Shown one piece after another: positions 23,411 through 34,914 of a stretch of 64,000 bases of DNA. The stretch is taken from positions 166,295,624 to 166,359,623 of the forward strand of contig CM057461.1 of assembly GCA_030035585.1 (NCBI GenBank), in the 5' to 3' direction. Below the pieces are notes generated by a model. It worked only from the letters and a program-made list of their open reading frames with translations. It was not told where the DNA came from and searched no databases. The translations under genes and the position numbers were made by a program. The DNA is from Dugong dugon (lineage: Eukaryota > Chordata > Mammalia > Sirenia > Dugongidae). Position 1 is the stretch's first letter; the number at the start of each line of letters is the position of its first letter.

Positions 23411-24173
23411 TCTTGGTTGTTAGGAGGAGAGAGGCTTACAAGAGCGAAGGAAAGAGCATTTCAGACAGAAGAAAGAAAGAAACTCTAAGGACCTGAGGTC
23501 TAGAAAAAAATTGGTGTTTTAGAGGATTAAAGAAAATGCTAGTGGGTTTGCAACAGTGTGAGTGAGGGGAGAGTGTGCCCTAATTGGCACAAGTCCCCCA
23601 AAGAATTTTGGATCTACTGTTAAGGACAGAAGATTGAATGGGTGGATGTTAAGTGTTTGCAGAGTGGTCAGGAGGCTTTACATTATCAGCCATAGCAAGA
23701 GTTCTGAGCTTGAATGTGATCCTCCCACACTATGTTTAAGGTGTAGTATCAGCCACTATCTGCCCCAGCTTGTTAAATAACAGTAAGCAGAACTGAAAGT
23801 TGGAATTCATTTTTAAAGTGCAGAAGGACAAGTAAATGTGAAAACACAGAGCTTATGATTCTGGTCAAAGTGTCAGAAGAAAATGAGAAAACCACAGTTG
23901 GGAGAGGCTATCCACGCCCTGCCAGTATTTGGAATTAGAGACTTAAGAGAATCCAGTCACGGTGTGAAACCTCTGTAATAATGAAGTAGTGATAAGTGGA
24001 ATGATATTTTTTAGATCCCCGCAATATCAGAGAATACTGATATTCAGTTTTACGATGCTATTTGCACTTTCTGCTCCTTGATATTGTGGGATATAAGCCG
24101 ACTAGGAAGTATCCTTTATGGATGTCGGTAAAGTACATTCCAGTACTGAGAATACAGGGCATGCAGTGGTTAG
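23411..24173. other. Intergenic, L2-like start then unrecognised
   Basis: The first 100-200 bp are purine-rich and may continue the antisense L2 from 23270. The rest is not recognised and no gene is supported. Confidence 0.3.
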
Positions 24174-24221
24174 GGTGTGTGTGTGTGCGTGTGTATGTGT
24201 GTGTATGTGTGTGTGTGTGTA
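24174..24221. repeat. (GT)n microsatellite
   Basis: Interrupted GT run with 'gcgt' and 'gtat' variants. Two overlapping open frames here (24062-24354) are repeat artefacts. Confidence 0.95.
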
Positions 24222-24565
24222 TCATCCACATATTGGAGGGGTGGAGGTAGATGAGATGCTGATAGTAACTAGATGTGCTGACTTATTCTGGTTCTTAACC
24301 AGGGTTCCGAGGGTCTGTAAACTTGGGAAAAATCTACAACTTTATTTTCAGTAACCTTGAACTGAAATTTAGCAATTCAATTTAGGCAACAAGCCACAAT
24401 GGTTTTAGCAGTACTTGTGATTCTGTCCTCAATAGGGAGGGATCCAGATATTTTCATGTCACACTATAGTTGTTGCAGGGATCTAAAAAAACATGATTTT
24501 CATTTATCACTACTTCAAAATTACAGCAGTTATCACATCACGACTTGATCTTGATATTTAAGGTC

Positions 24566-25517
24566 CAGGTAGTCCCCGACTTAGGATGGGGTTCTGTTCT
24601 GACGACTCTGTCGTAAGTTGGTTCTGACATGAATTGAATATCTCGTTTTTTTTTTTTTGTTTGTTTGTTTTTTGTTTTAGTTTTCATGATTATTGCCTTT
24701 TATTATCAGTATCCTCATAAGTCCGATCTTTATTTGTCTTTGGGACTTGAAAACATTACATGTAAACTTACAGATATATTTTAATATATACATAAAATAA
24801 TGCACAAATCATAAAAATTTACCCCGACGATGAAAGAGTTGGATGACGTTGGCATTTTGTCAGTTGCGGTAATAACTCCACTTGTGGAAGGTTCTGGATC
24901 ATCTGGATTATCCCTGGAAATGAGGATGGTGTTTCTAGTCAGAAAATTAGTGAGCATTGTTTGTGTGGTCCTTTACTTATTTTCTTCATATATTTCAAGG
25001 TAACATCTCACTGATTCCCAAATATGCCTATCATCTTTAGCAAAGTAATCAGCATGTGGGCCCATGTTCTCAAGCAACTGAAGCCCTTGATTTAGTTTAG
25101 AAAAAACTCCAGCTAATCCTTTCACTGTAAAATTTTTTTTACAGCTTCTCTCTTCCTCTTCCTCATTGTTTCTTTCCTCAGCATTTTCTTCCTGTTCAAA
25201 ATCCATTAAGTCCTGATCTGTCAATGTTCTCTCCTTCTTGGTGATCTATGAACTGTTCCATATCAGCATATCAGGTTCTAAATTCAGCGTTGTTGCCATA
25301 TGGACGATTTTTCTACTGATCTCTTCCATCATATTATCCCGATCAAATGCTTGGAGCGTGTTCACCTAACTCAGCAATTTTTTCCATGTCCCCTGCATGC
25401 ATTTTGCTGTAGCTTCCTCTCAGGAAGACGTACTAATGATAAGACGTACAAAAAAAAAGGATGGTTGTAAGTGCAGTTTGTTGTAGCTCAAATACATTGT
25501 AAGTCGGGGACTACTTG
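24566..25517 (-). mobile_element. Tigger (pogo/Tc1-mariner) DNA transposon, internally deleted
   Basis: Terminal inverted repeats: CAGGTAGTCCCCGACTTA at 24566-24583 and the complement of CAAGTAGTCCCCGACTTA at 25500-25517, with one mismatch. The right flank is TA, as expected for this superfamily; the left is TC. A minus-strand frame at 24973-25224 encodes an acidic Glu-rich stretch then an EN.GPHADYF..DDRHIWESV-like C-terminus, similar in layout to the ends of Tigger/TIGD transposases. At 952 bp it lacks most of the transposase and is dead. It sits inside the Charlie-like element. Confidence 0.78.
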
Positions 25518-25546
25518 TATTAATAAATAGGCACATTTATTACTGC

Positions 25547-25747
25547 TGTTGTTGTGTGCTCCCAAGCTGATTCTGACTCATAGCGACCCTATAGGACTGA
25601 GTACAACTGCCCCATAGGGTTTCCAAGGCTGTAATCTTTAGAGGAGCAGATCACGAGTTCTTTCTCCAATGGAACCACCAGCTGTGTTTAAGCCACCAAC
25701 CTTTCAGTTAGTAGCTGAGCACTTAAACATTGCACCACCAGTGCTCC
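25547..25747 (-). repeat. AFRO SINE, RTE-tailed long form
   Basis: Antisense copy with the 'ttgttgtgtgctcccaagct' start and a ~25-bp spacer ('ggctgtaatctttagaggag') absent from the short subfamily. The head is at the right. Confidence 0.85.
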
Positions 25748-25762
25748 TTGTGCCTACTATAT

Positions 25763-25966
25763 TGTTGTTTTTGTGTGCCATAGAGTTGCTTCTGACTCAT
25801 AGTGACCCTGTAGGACAGAGTAGAACTGCCCTATCGAGTTTGCTAGGCTGTGACCTTTATGGGAGCAGATTTCAGGTCTTTTCTCCTGCAGAGCAGCTAG
25901 TGGATTCAAGCCGCTGACCTTTCAGTTAGCAGCCAAGTGCTTTACCCATTGCACCACCAGAGCTCC
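25763..25966 (-). repeat. AFRO SINE, tandem neighbour
   Basis: Second antisense long-form copy only 15 bp after the previous one, in the same orientation. It begins 'ttgttgtttttgtgtgccat' and ends 'gcaccaccagagctcc'. Confidence 0.85.
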
Positions 25967-26152
25967 ATCACTTATTACTATAATACAGACATCTGTTTTA
26001 AAAAAAATTTGAAAACTGCATTTCAATGCAATTGCTTTCCTTTGCCATTCTATGTATTTTATGTTATGCATCTAAAAACATGATTCTGAGAAGGGTTTTC
26101 AGGCTTCTGGACGAGGAGGGTCCCTGGCACAAAAAAAAGTTAAGAACTGCTG

Positions 26153-28049
26153 GATTATTGGACATGTTATTGCCAGATGGACATAACAAAAATGTCGGGG
26201 ACAAAATGCCCACACATACACTTTCATATGAGACATTTTGGCATTCCGAGTGAGTAGAAAAAGGGAAGAGGCAGTAAAGGCTTGTCAACCCCATGTTTGT
26301 GCATAAAAACACAAACATATTTTTGTCCAGCTTGTAGACCAATTTCAGAGACTGAACTTCTGAGAAATACAAAGGGAGTGATAGATCTAGAGAGACTGGA
26401 GATCTGAGAGAGTGTGCCCACAACCTTGAGTACAAAGAGTGCATTTCCACAGAGCTTCCTTAAGTATAGGTCCAGGAAAAGAAAAGACATAATTTTCTTG
26501 AAACCCTGACCTCTAGGGCCTAGAGAAAGTCCTTTTGGCCAGCCTTAGCCTGCCCTAGTCCCTTGGACTGTAGCCTCAGAGTCCTCAGGGATGACATCTG
26601 CAAGTACAGTGCAAACCATTCACCACTCTGCCACCTCCCGCTGCTCAGTCACCTTATTGATGCTATTTTTAGGAAGTCTGAATTTCTCTGTAGAGACATA
26701 GCACTAACAACAAGCCCTGAGAAGTCAGCCTGGTTTCCCTAAAGTCCAAGGTGGCACCCAGAAGTAAGCACTATACCTTCACATCCCTCTGCTGAAATTA
26801 AAATGCTTCTGTTTCTGTACCTTGAAGGGATGGAGAGAGAAGGGAGAAGGGAGGAAGAGAGGGAAGAAGAGGCATTTCTTCACTTCTTCAGAGATTTTAG
26901 GAATTAAACTTGAAGCTTAAGAGGCTGTTCACCCATCCCCACCACCCACCCTCCACCACACAAAGTGAGTGATGGTTCCTGAAAATGCCTCTCCCATTGA
27001 TTCACATAGTCTGGTGGAAGCTTGTTCTGAAGTGATGGTTTAAAGGCAAAGAACAAGGAGTCAAACTCAAAGAATTTGTTGACTTTCCCAAAGTCACAAT
27101 CTCAGAGCTGGAAGAGGTGCGTATGAGTCCTTTTCTGCTACTTAATAGGTCTTCTCATCTATAAAATGGACTAATAACAATGGCACTGACACAGGGTTTT
27201 TATGAACTAATGTGTGTGAATTGAAAAGTGATCAATCAATGTTAGTTAATCTATAACGGCCGTAACTGCTGTTTTCCTAGCCAAATACGATAGTCTTAAA
27301 GGAAGTTTTCTCCTGTTTAATGAATGCTAAGTTATTGCCCATGTCCTAGGCCCACTTCGCTCATTTCCTCTGGCTTTTTTGCTCTGCAGATTATCTTATC
27401 TCTCTTATTTCTTCAGCCTTTCTCTCTGTGATGTCTTCTGTGCCTGAGGATAAAAAACATGCTCTCTCACCTTAAACCCTCTCTCGACCTCCTGTCTCCC
27501 TCTGGCTCCTGCTGTACCCATTTCCCCTCCACCTTTGGGGCTCTGGGCCGAGTGGCAGCTTACTGGTGAAGATTCTGCCCTTTGGGAGGAAACTGTGGTT
27601 TACTAGCAATGCCCGGGACTGGTGGGTAAGCCCGCCTAATTCACAGCGCTTGCTCACGTTCTCCGGTAGCACTCTATCTGATATCTTTATTCCCATCAGC
27701 CTGACTCCTTTGTCTTTCTCAGACTCTCTTATTAGATTCAGAACTGAATCACAAGTTGAAGGGAGTAATTGATTAGCCTTCTCAAACCCCAAGACTGGAA
27801 AATGCCAAGATTTAAGGGACAGGTGGAGAAGAGAAGCCTGCAATCTGATCTGCATTCATGGCTTTATTATAATCCTGATCAGGGAGTCACATGAGTGCCA
27901 TTGCCTGTCCTCCCCCTCCGCTTTCCCATGCTCCCATTGAACTGAGATGAAGCTCAGAAATCCCTTTCAACACAGTGATTTAGGCAGCTGATATCAATCA
28001 ATAGCAGTTGATGCAAGAGATTAAACCTATTTCACACCCTGGATCTAAT
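26153..28049. other. Intergenic
   Basis: No gene supported. It includes a purine-rich tract at about 26829-26872 and a faint MIR-like core at 27110-27255 ('cttctcatctataaaatgga'). Open frames at 26064-26450 and 27472-27855 (minus) lack recognisable domains. Confidence 0.4.
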
Positions 28050-28560
28050 GTGCTGATGTCTCCCAAATATATAATAGCAGCCCAGACCTGTGTGCTGATG
28101 CATACTGTGAGGGTTCCTCATGGCTCTCAGGACAAAGACCAAACTCCTTGGCATGGCATTACAAGTCCTTCATGAGCGGACCCTGCCTATCGGCCACCTC
28201 CCATGGCTTTCCTCAGTGTCCTTTTGTTGCAGCCATATGAGCTCCTTGTGGATCCCTAAGCAAGCCATGTTCTTTTAGACTTCCAGACTTTTGCCGACAG
28301 TGTATATTTTGCCTGGAAGGCAAGTTCTTCCCCATTACTGGCCTGGGCAATTTTACTTATCCTCCAAATCATAGGGTCCCTACACTGAGAAGTCTTTCCT
28401 GACAGCTCCAGGCAGGTTAGGGTCTTTCTCCTCAGTGTTTCTTTAGGCTTGTGTCCTCAGGGGCAAGAAAGCTCTGTTAGTCACCCCTGGATCCTCAGGA
28501 TGTAGAGCAGTACCTTAGGAGTCATAGGCACTGAACACATGTTGGTTGGGTGAATGAGTA
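28050..28560 (+). repeat. L2 LINE 3' half fragment
   Basis: Sense L2 over about 0.5 kb: 'aggacaaagaccaaactcct', 'tacaagtccttcatgagcgg', 'gagaagtctttcctgacagc' and the terminus 'acatgttggttgggtgaatg'. Confidence 0.75.
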
Positions 28561-28592
28561 CATTTTCAAGGTCACTAAAGACTTTACCAGTC

Positions 28593-28798
28593 CTCAGGTG
28601 GCTCAAGTGGTTAAGCATGAGGCTACTAACTGAAAGGTTGGTGGTTTGAGTTCATTCAGAAATACCTCGGAAGAAAGGCCTGGCAATCTATTTCTGAAAA
28701 ATCAGCCATTGAAAACTCTGTGGAACACAGTGCTATTCTGAAACACATGGGGTTGTCATAAGCCGGAGTTGACTCAGTAGCAACCGGTTTGGTTTTCT
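28593..28798 (+). repeat. AFRO SINE, long-body subfamily
   Basis: Sense copy. tRNA-like head, then the RTE 5'-UTR-like body ('aaaggcctggcaatctattt', 'gaaaaatcagccattgaaaa') and an RTE-like end 'gactcagtagcaaccggttt'. Confidence 0.88.
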
Positions 28799-29802
28799 TT
28801 TTTATAGACTTACCTACTTTGATTTATTCTGCTTAGAAGCCAGCTGAACAATTCCAATATATCTAGAAGGGTCCTATAACAATTTGGCAGGGAAAAGCTG
28901 TGAGAATTGCATACAATGAACAAGAGCATGAGAAAGTGGCATCAGCCCAGATTAGACTTCTGAGGTGGCTAAGATTCCCCTGTGACTCCAGTCTTGATTC
29001 TGGCCCCTTAACGAAGTCAATGATGGACTAGGTTTCAGTCACTCAAAATTCTGTGAGAATAAGTTTAGTCTGGCATTTACCTCAAGAAAATGCGTAAAAG
29101 ATGTGGTATGTCCTGTAATGTTAATGGATATTTCTGGATGGATCCTTACATCCATAATAGACGTGCCTGGACCTTACTTAGGCCATAGTCTCTTTATTCT
29201 TGTTCCTTCCTGTTACTATTGGGCATCTTGTAATATGTTGGCTACAGCTTCTTTTTCTTGTTTTCTCCCTGAGTTCCTTTCTTCTCCTGCAGTATTCCTA
29301 AGACAAAACACAAAGTCTTCAATTTTATCACCTGTATCCGTGGGAGATTAGTAAAAGCTTTGTATATGTGTGTGTGTGTTTATTAAGATGCAGAAGAGTA
29401 TTGACTTAGGGAGAAAGACAAGTATTGCCTTTTCCAAAAAAACCAAGGCTTACAAAATTTGGGATGGTTTTAGCTTTGTGCTATAGCTGGCACATAGCCA
29501 ACGCTTAGTAAATTTTAGGTACAATTATTATTATAATTAGCAGTAATGGTAGCCAGTACTTAAAAGAAGGTTGTTTTTATAGCCAAAAGCAAGAGTGGGG
29601 AAGATACACTCCTGGCCCTATATTCCACCACAGGAAGTGGAGATTGTATATAATAGCTGGAGTTCACCCAAGCTACTTTGGAACAAACAGGATCATGCGT
29701 TCAGAACAGAGGTCAGCAGCTGTTATTCCTCTGCAGCATTCCGGAGATGTAGACAGATGTATTCAGATTGACCTTCCTTAGTCAGTCAGTGTGGGAACTG
29801 GA

Positions 29803-29823
29803 GGGAAGGGGTGGGGGGAGGGG
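29803..29823 (+). other. G-quadruplex-capable G tract
   Basis: Four runs of three or more G separated by 1-2 bases (ggg-aa-gggg-t-gggggg-a-gggg), which fits the classical quadruplex pattern. No gene or promoter is evident next to it, so any function is unknown. Confidence 0.7.
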
Positions 29824-30513
29824 AGATACAGCAGGGAGGAGGGGAGAAGGGTGAGGAGATTCCCATGGGGGACCAGTAACATGAGAGACCATCGAAAGCA
29901 ACATTGTAGTTAATAGTTCCATTTCCTGGAGGTGCTCTGCTAAACAGCATGTTAGGAGATGAAGGCTCTTAAAATTGTTCCAAAAAAAGGAAAACCAAGC
30001 TTGCCAGTTTTCCCAAGATGAGGACAAGATTGCAATTCCTGAAGACGTCAGAGGTTGCCTCCTTGCCATTCCCACGATTGCACAGTAGGGAGTACAAGAG
30101 GGTCAAATCAAGTCCAATACAAGATGAAGAGTGAAATGTATTCCTTACCTTGCCCTCCTCACCCCAGTCATATTTAATTAACATTCCTATACCCAAAAAA
30201 TATCCAAATGTCCCAGTGGTTCCAAAGAATTACGAATTCAGCCTGACACATGGCCCTTGGCACCACTGAGCCAGTGAGGCAGGCACTAGGCTACGGTGAG
30301 ACCAGAAGAACATGGCATAGCGAGACCATTAGATCTTCAGAATAATGGGATTTTGAGAACAGCATAAGTAGACTTTCCTGGTGCCAATCTCTTTGGGTCT
30401 AAGACTTGTAAGTTTACACTGTCTTAATGGTTTGCCTGGAGTCTGACTGGTGATACTTTTTTTCAATCTTTAATGTTGGTGCTTGACATTTTCTATATCT
30501 GCCACTTCCCTTC

Positions 30514-30514
<1 letters not shown>

Positions 30515-30555
<41 letters not shown>
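30515..30555. repeat. (TG)n microsatellite
   Basis: About 20 near-perfect GT units. Confidence 0.97.
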
Positions 30556-30560
<5 letters not shown>

Positions 30561-30984
30561 ATTACCGAGTGAACAAACCTGTTGTCATGGAACCATCCTA
30601 AAGCTTGGATCAGCATTGCTTGGACTTACGATGTATATCGTTCTTGCTGACAGCACACAAATTCCTGGTCTGGTTAGGATGAATTCTTCCAGGATGATAC
30701 TAAGATTAGACGAACTTTGCTTCTCCTCTTGCCTCAGTCTGCATGAATATAGGGTCAGCTGGGGAGTAACGAGAACTGCATACTACTGAAAGGAAGACTT
30801 TGCTAGTCACATATAGAATTCTATCTGATTGTTTATGAAGCTGGTGCTGAAGATCATTAAAGAAGATACGTCTCTTCTTAAAGACCTTGGTTATAACCAC
30901 TGCACTATCAACCCCATATTCAAGCTGTTGGTTGATCAGGGCTGTGTCCACCTCTCCCATGACTCTTGAACGCAGAGTTCACTT

Positions 30985-31212
30985 TTTAGAGTCAGACAGA
31001 GCTGAGTTCAAATCCATGCTTTGCTATTTACTGAGTGGTTGTGGGCATATTACTGTATTGTCTCTAAGCTTCTGTTTCTTTACCTGTAATGCAGATAATA
31101 ATAGTACCAACCCCTTAAGGTTATTGTAAGGATTAAATAAGATAATGTATGCAGAATTCTTAGCACAGTGCCTGGTAGTAGAAAGCCTGTAATAAATGTT
31201 GGTTATTGCTTT
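30985..31212 (+). repeat. MIR SINE
   Basis: Sense MIR, nearly full length: 'gctgagttcaaatccatgct', 'ctgtttctttacctgtaatg', 'gtaaggattaaataagataa' and the end 'agcacagtgcctggtagtag'. Confidence 0.88.
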
Positions 31213-31216
31213 TATT

Positions 31217-31553
31217 GTGGGCATTGACGGTTCAGTGGTGGAATTCTCACCTTCCACAAGGGAGACCCAGGTTTGATTCTCTGACAATGAACCTCATGCA
31301 CAGCCGCTACTCATCTGTCAGCTTATATGTTGCTGTGATGCTGAACAGGTTTCAGTGGAGCTTCCAGACTAAGATAGGCCAGGAAGAAAGGCCTGGTAAT
31401 CTACTTCCGAAAATCAGCCAATGAAAACTCTACGGATCACAGAGGTCCGATATGCAACTGGTCATGAGGCTGGCACAGGACTGGGCAACGCTTTGTTCCA
31501 CTGCGTATGGGGTTGCCATGAACTGGGGGCTGACTTGACGGCAGCTAACAACA
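31217..31553 (+). repeat. Composite SINE: tRNA-Gly head, RTE 5'-UTR body, RTE 3' tail
   Basis: The head 'gcattgacggttcagtggtg' to 'ggtttgattctctgacaatg' resembles tRNA-Gly, with A and B boxes. The body ('gaacaggtttcagtggagct', 'ctacttccgaaaatcagcca') matches the RTE 5' region at 12700-12830 read on the minus strand. The end ('atggggttgccatgaactg', 'cggcagctaacaacagc') is the RTE 3' tail. At 337 bp it is longer than the common AFRO SINE. Confidence 0.85.
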
Positions 31554-32429
31554 GCATTGCTTTTATCACTTAGAGTGATGGAGCTGCCTCTGTCAGTGAT
31601 CAAGAGGTTTTTAGATAATTGTTTTAAGTTACTTTCACCACATATTTCATGTAATCCTTGATAAAGCCTCATTGAATACTGATGCAAATGTATCTTTTTA
31701 TCATATTTTGTTTACTCAGTGGGGTTGATCAATTAATACTCCAGCTTTTTCTTATTTTTCATTTCTTTTAGGCTTAGCGTAATTTTTTTTTTTTCAGGCT
31801 TTGGTCCTATTGGCTTGTGATAATATGCATGTCTTTCTTAACTTCATCTTTGTCTATTTTTTTAAGAAATAAGTTTTTCATACTAACAGCTGGGGTAATA
31901 CCACACAAACTCATAGAGAGTATCTCAGGCTTCATTATTTTCCTACAACCTCTGTGTGAGCATTTGAACCTCTGTAAGGCAGAGCTTTGGAGAAAATTGG
32001 AAACTAAAATGAAAGGCAAGTTTCTAGCTGGAATTTACATCAAAGAAGATATCATCCTGGTAGGTTTGCTCTACATGTGTTAGAGATAGCCACAGGGCTT
32101 CTCGTTGACCAGCCTGACAATTGTAATTCTTGAAGACTATTTAATGATACTTTGTAACTTATACTGGTATATGCTATTATTAAGAGATTGTACTTCAAGG
32201 AGGAATACTATGCTAATTTCTAAATCAGGTTCTGGTGGCACTCATGTTGTGAAGTAAAATCAAGTCACCTAAGTGTATCGGACATAAATTCCATGATCGA
32301 TTCTGACTGATTCAAGAAACATTTATTCAGCTCCTACAATGAGTGTGAAATGGAGATTCATTAAATCTTATTCCTATCTTTAAGGGTAGAGAAGATTCAT
32401 ATATTGTGTGAGATATGAAAAACATATTG
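31554..32429. other. Intergenic
   Basis: No recognised element. The paired open frames at 31807-32019 and 31817-32083 overlap on opposite strands without coding features. Confidence 0.35.
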
Positions 32430-32560
32430 AGGTATTTTTATCCCTATTTTACATACGAGGAATTGAGTTTAAAGGATATTATTTTCTATGATCATATAGC
32501 TGCAAAGTAGCCCAAATGGGAATTGACCCTGAAGAATGTGGGACTTCAAAGCCTGCGCTT
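32430..32560 (-). repeat. MIR SINE fragment
   Basis: Antisense MIR core: 'ccctattttacatacgagga', then 'catatagctgcaaagtagcc'. Degraded. Confidence 0.5.
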
Positions 32561-32660
32561 TTCAACGTGTGAGTGTACTAAACACCACTGAATTGTATAC
32601 GTTAAAATGGTTAATTTCACGTTATGTGAATTTCACCTAAAAAAAAAAGTTAAAAAAATT
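32561..32660 (+). repeat. L1M 3' terminus fragment
   Basis: Ends 'aaacaccactgaattgtata' followed by 'ggttaatttcacgttatgtg' and an A run at 32639-32648, as in old mammalian L1 3' ends. Confidence 0.7.
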
Positions 32661-33094
32661 AAAGCCTGTGCTTTTAGCCACCGGAATTCCCAAGTCATTC
32701 TCTTTCCTCTTCTGCATTCACAGTGGCAAGCTGAGGCTGGTACGCTACGCATTCTGTGTAGGAAGCAGCCTCCTCTCCCAGTGGCCGTGGGGGAGCCATG
32801 GGAGGGCTTGAGGAAAGAGAAGGGATGTGCTGAGTGGCTAGGCATTGGCTGTAAGAAAAATAAGTTGTGAAGGAAGTAGGCTTTTGCATTTCCTACATTG
32901 CCCAACTCAGCTCAGGGTAGGTGAGCAGATACGGATACAGTGCTGAAGTCCTTTCTGGTGATAAGAAGTGTGTTGAGTCGGAGTATTCCTAGTGTCATAT
33001 TGTGAGAGAACCAGGCATGAAGGAACCAGGGTACTGGTGAGAGGAATCCACAATCGCAGGCATATCGATTGGGGGTCAGTAGACCAATGGCGGA
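32661..33094. other. Intergenic
   Basis: No recognised feature. The open frames at 32607-32905 on both strands are mirror shadows without domain content. Confidence 0.35.
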
Positions 33095-33480
33095 GTGATT
33101 CATTCACTCCGTGCATATTTTATTGAACACTCGCTATGTGCTAGACACAGGGTGTACAGCCGTGGATGAGAGACTTGGACACCACCCTCATAATGTTTAC
33201 AATCTAACAGGGGCACATACATTAATTAAACAAGAGAACAAATAAATACGTAGTTACTTTTCCTTCATGGCATTTCACCACACTGTATAAAGAGTGGGAT
33301 GGAGGTTACAGCAGGGAGACCTGGTTTAGATGGGTTGGAGGTGGGGAGTGCATGTGTGTGGGTGATGGTGCCTCGAGAAAGCATCTCTGAGGAGGTTGCA
33401 TTTACTCTGAATCTGAAAGACTGAGTAGGGTTTAGTCAGAAGGGTTGGAGAGAAACATCCTAGCCAGAGAGAGCAGAAAA
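33095..33480 (-). repeat. L2 LINE fragment
   Basis: Antisense L2: 'attgaacactcgctatgtgc' near 33122, then 'cctcataatgtttacaatct' and the diagnostic 'catctctgaggaggttgcat' and 'gaatctgaaagactgagtag'. Confidence 0.75.
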
Positions 33481-33762
33481 TGGTGGCAGCTCAGAAGACC
33501 TTCTTCTTCGTTTTTCTTTTTCAGGGTCTTCTCTCTCAACAGGCTGACTTTATATTAAGTTTCAAACAGCCTATATGATTTGGACACCTGCATTTTATTT
33601 TTCTCTAAAAAGCTACATAGTTGAGACTTGGCATGCTTGTTGATTGATGGAGGTCGTTTGTTTCAGCATGATGCATATGTCCTTGAATTTAAGGAGCATG
33701 TGTGGATTTAAGGAATCTTGAATTTCTCCAGAAAAATACAGGTGCTTTTTTTTTTTTTTTTT

Positions 33763-34914
33763 AATTGTATTTCAGGTGAAGGCTTACAGAACACATAGTT
33801 TCTCATGAAACAGCAGTAGACATATTGTTTTATGACGTTGGTTAACAACCCCCCAACATGTCAACCCTCTAACTTCTCAACATTTTTTTTTTTTTTTTGG
33901 TGAAAATACACATAGCCAAAGAGACAACATTTCAAAACTTTCTACATGCACAGTTCAGTGACATTGACTATGCTCTTCCGATTGTGCTGTTATTCTCACT
34001 TAAGATGAAGGCTTACAGAACAAAATAGTTTCTCATTTAACGGTTACTACAAATGTTGCCCTATGACAATGGTTAACAATCTCACAACACATCAACAATA
34101 TCCTTACTCAATCTTGGGTTCCTATCACCAGCTTCCTTGTCCCCTTCTGGCCCTTGTCCCTGGACGCCTGTACCTCGTTGGTCTCATTTGGTTTTACTGG
34201 GCTGTCCACTCCCAGGCTGAAGGTTGAACCTCAGAGATAACTTCACCACTGAGCTAAAAGGGTGTCTGGGGGCCATACTCTCGGGGTTTCTTCAGTCTCC
34301 TTTAGGCCAGTAAATCTGGTCTTTTTTTTTGTGAGTTAGAATTCTGCTCTACATCGTTCTCCAGCTCTGTCCAGAACCCTCTGTTGTGATCCCGGTCAGA
34401 GCAGTCAGTGGTGGTAGCCGGGCACCATCTAGCTGTACTGGACTCAGTCCGGTGGAGGCCTTGGTAGCTGTGGACAATTAGTCCTTCGGACTAATCTTTT
34501 CCTTGTATCCTGTTCTCTTCATTCTCCCTTGATCCCGAAGGGATGAGACCAGTGGAGTATCTTAGATGGCCGCTCATAGGCTTTTAAGACCCCAGACACT
34601 ACTCAGCAAGGTAGAATGCAGAACATTGTCTTTATAAACTGTGTCATGCCAACTGAGCTAGACGTTCCCTGAGACCGTGGTCCCCACAGCCCTCCGCCCA
34701 GCACTTCAGTCCCTCAGAGAGTTTGAATGTGTCTATCGGGCTTCCATGACCTTTCCTTGTACAAGTTGTGCTAGTTTCCCCTGTGTTGTGTACTGTCTCA
34801 CCCTTCACCCAAGATACCACTTATCTATTCCCTATTTAGTATTCCCCCCCCACCCCTCCCATCCCTGGTAACTAACAAAGATTGTTACATTTTGTGTGTG
34901 AATTTTTCATGGGT
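33763..34914 (-). other. L1 3' UTR with internal duplication
   Basis: A 1.15-kb non-coding 3' UTR. Two related segments at 33775-33865 and 34001-34095 ('gaaggcttacagaaca', 'gttaacaa.c.cacaaca') lie about 228 bp apart. The same pair occurs at 2530-2625 and 2765-2855, so the duplication belongs to the family. Confidence 0.8.

Larger units (their letters stand above)
24287..26152. mobile_element. hAT-Charlie-like DNA transposon, split
   Basis: Left part 24287-24565 begins with the terminal 'ggttcttaaccagggttc'. Right part 25985-26152 ends 'aaaaaaaagttaagaactgc', the inverted terminus. Internal phrases ('gaaatttagcaattcaattt', 'ttatgcatctaaaaacatga') suit one non-autonomous Charlie-type element. 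The middle is displaced by a Tigger element and two SINEs. The exact subfamily is not assigned. Confidence 0.6.
28800..30984. other. Intergenic with MIR scrap, G-tract and TG repeat
   Basis: Contains a MIR-end-like scrap near 29465-29545, a G-rich tract at 29803-29823 and a TG microsatellite at 30515-30555. No gene seen. The frames at 29782-30075 and 30517-30789 are low-complexity driven. Confidence 0.45.

Noticed and set aside
31217..31290. Functional tRNA-Gly gene
   Set aside because: The acceptor and anticodon regions are degraded, and the sequence continues directly into an RTE-derived SINE body.
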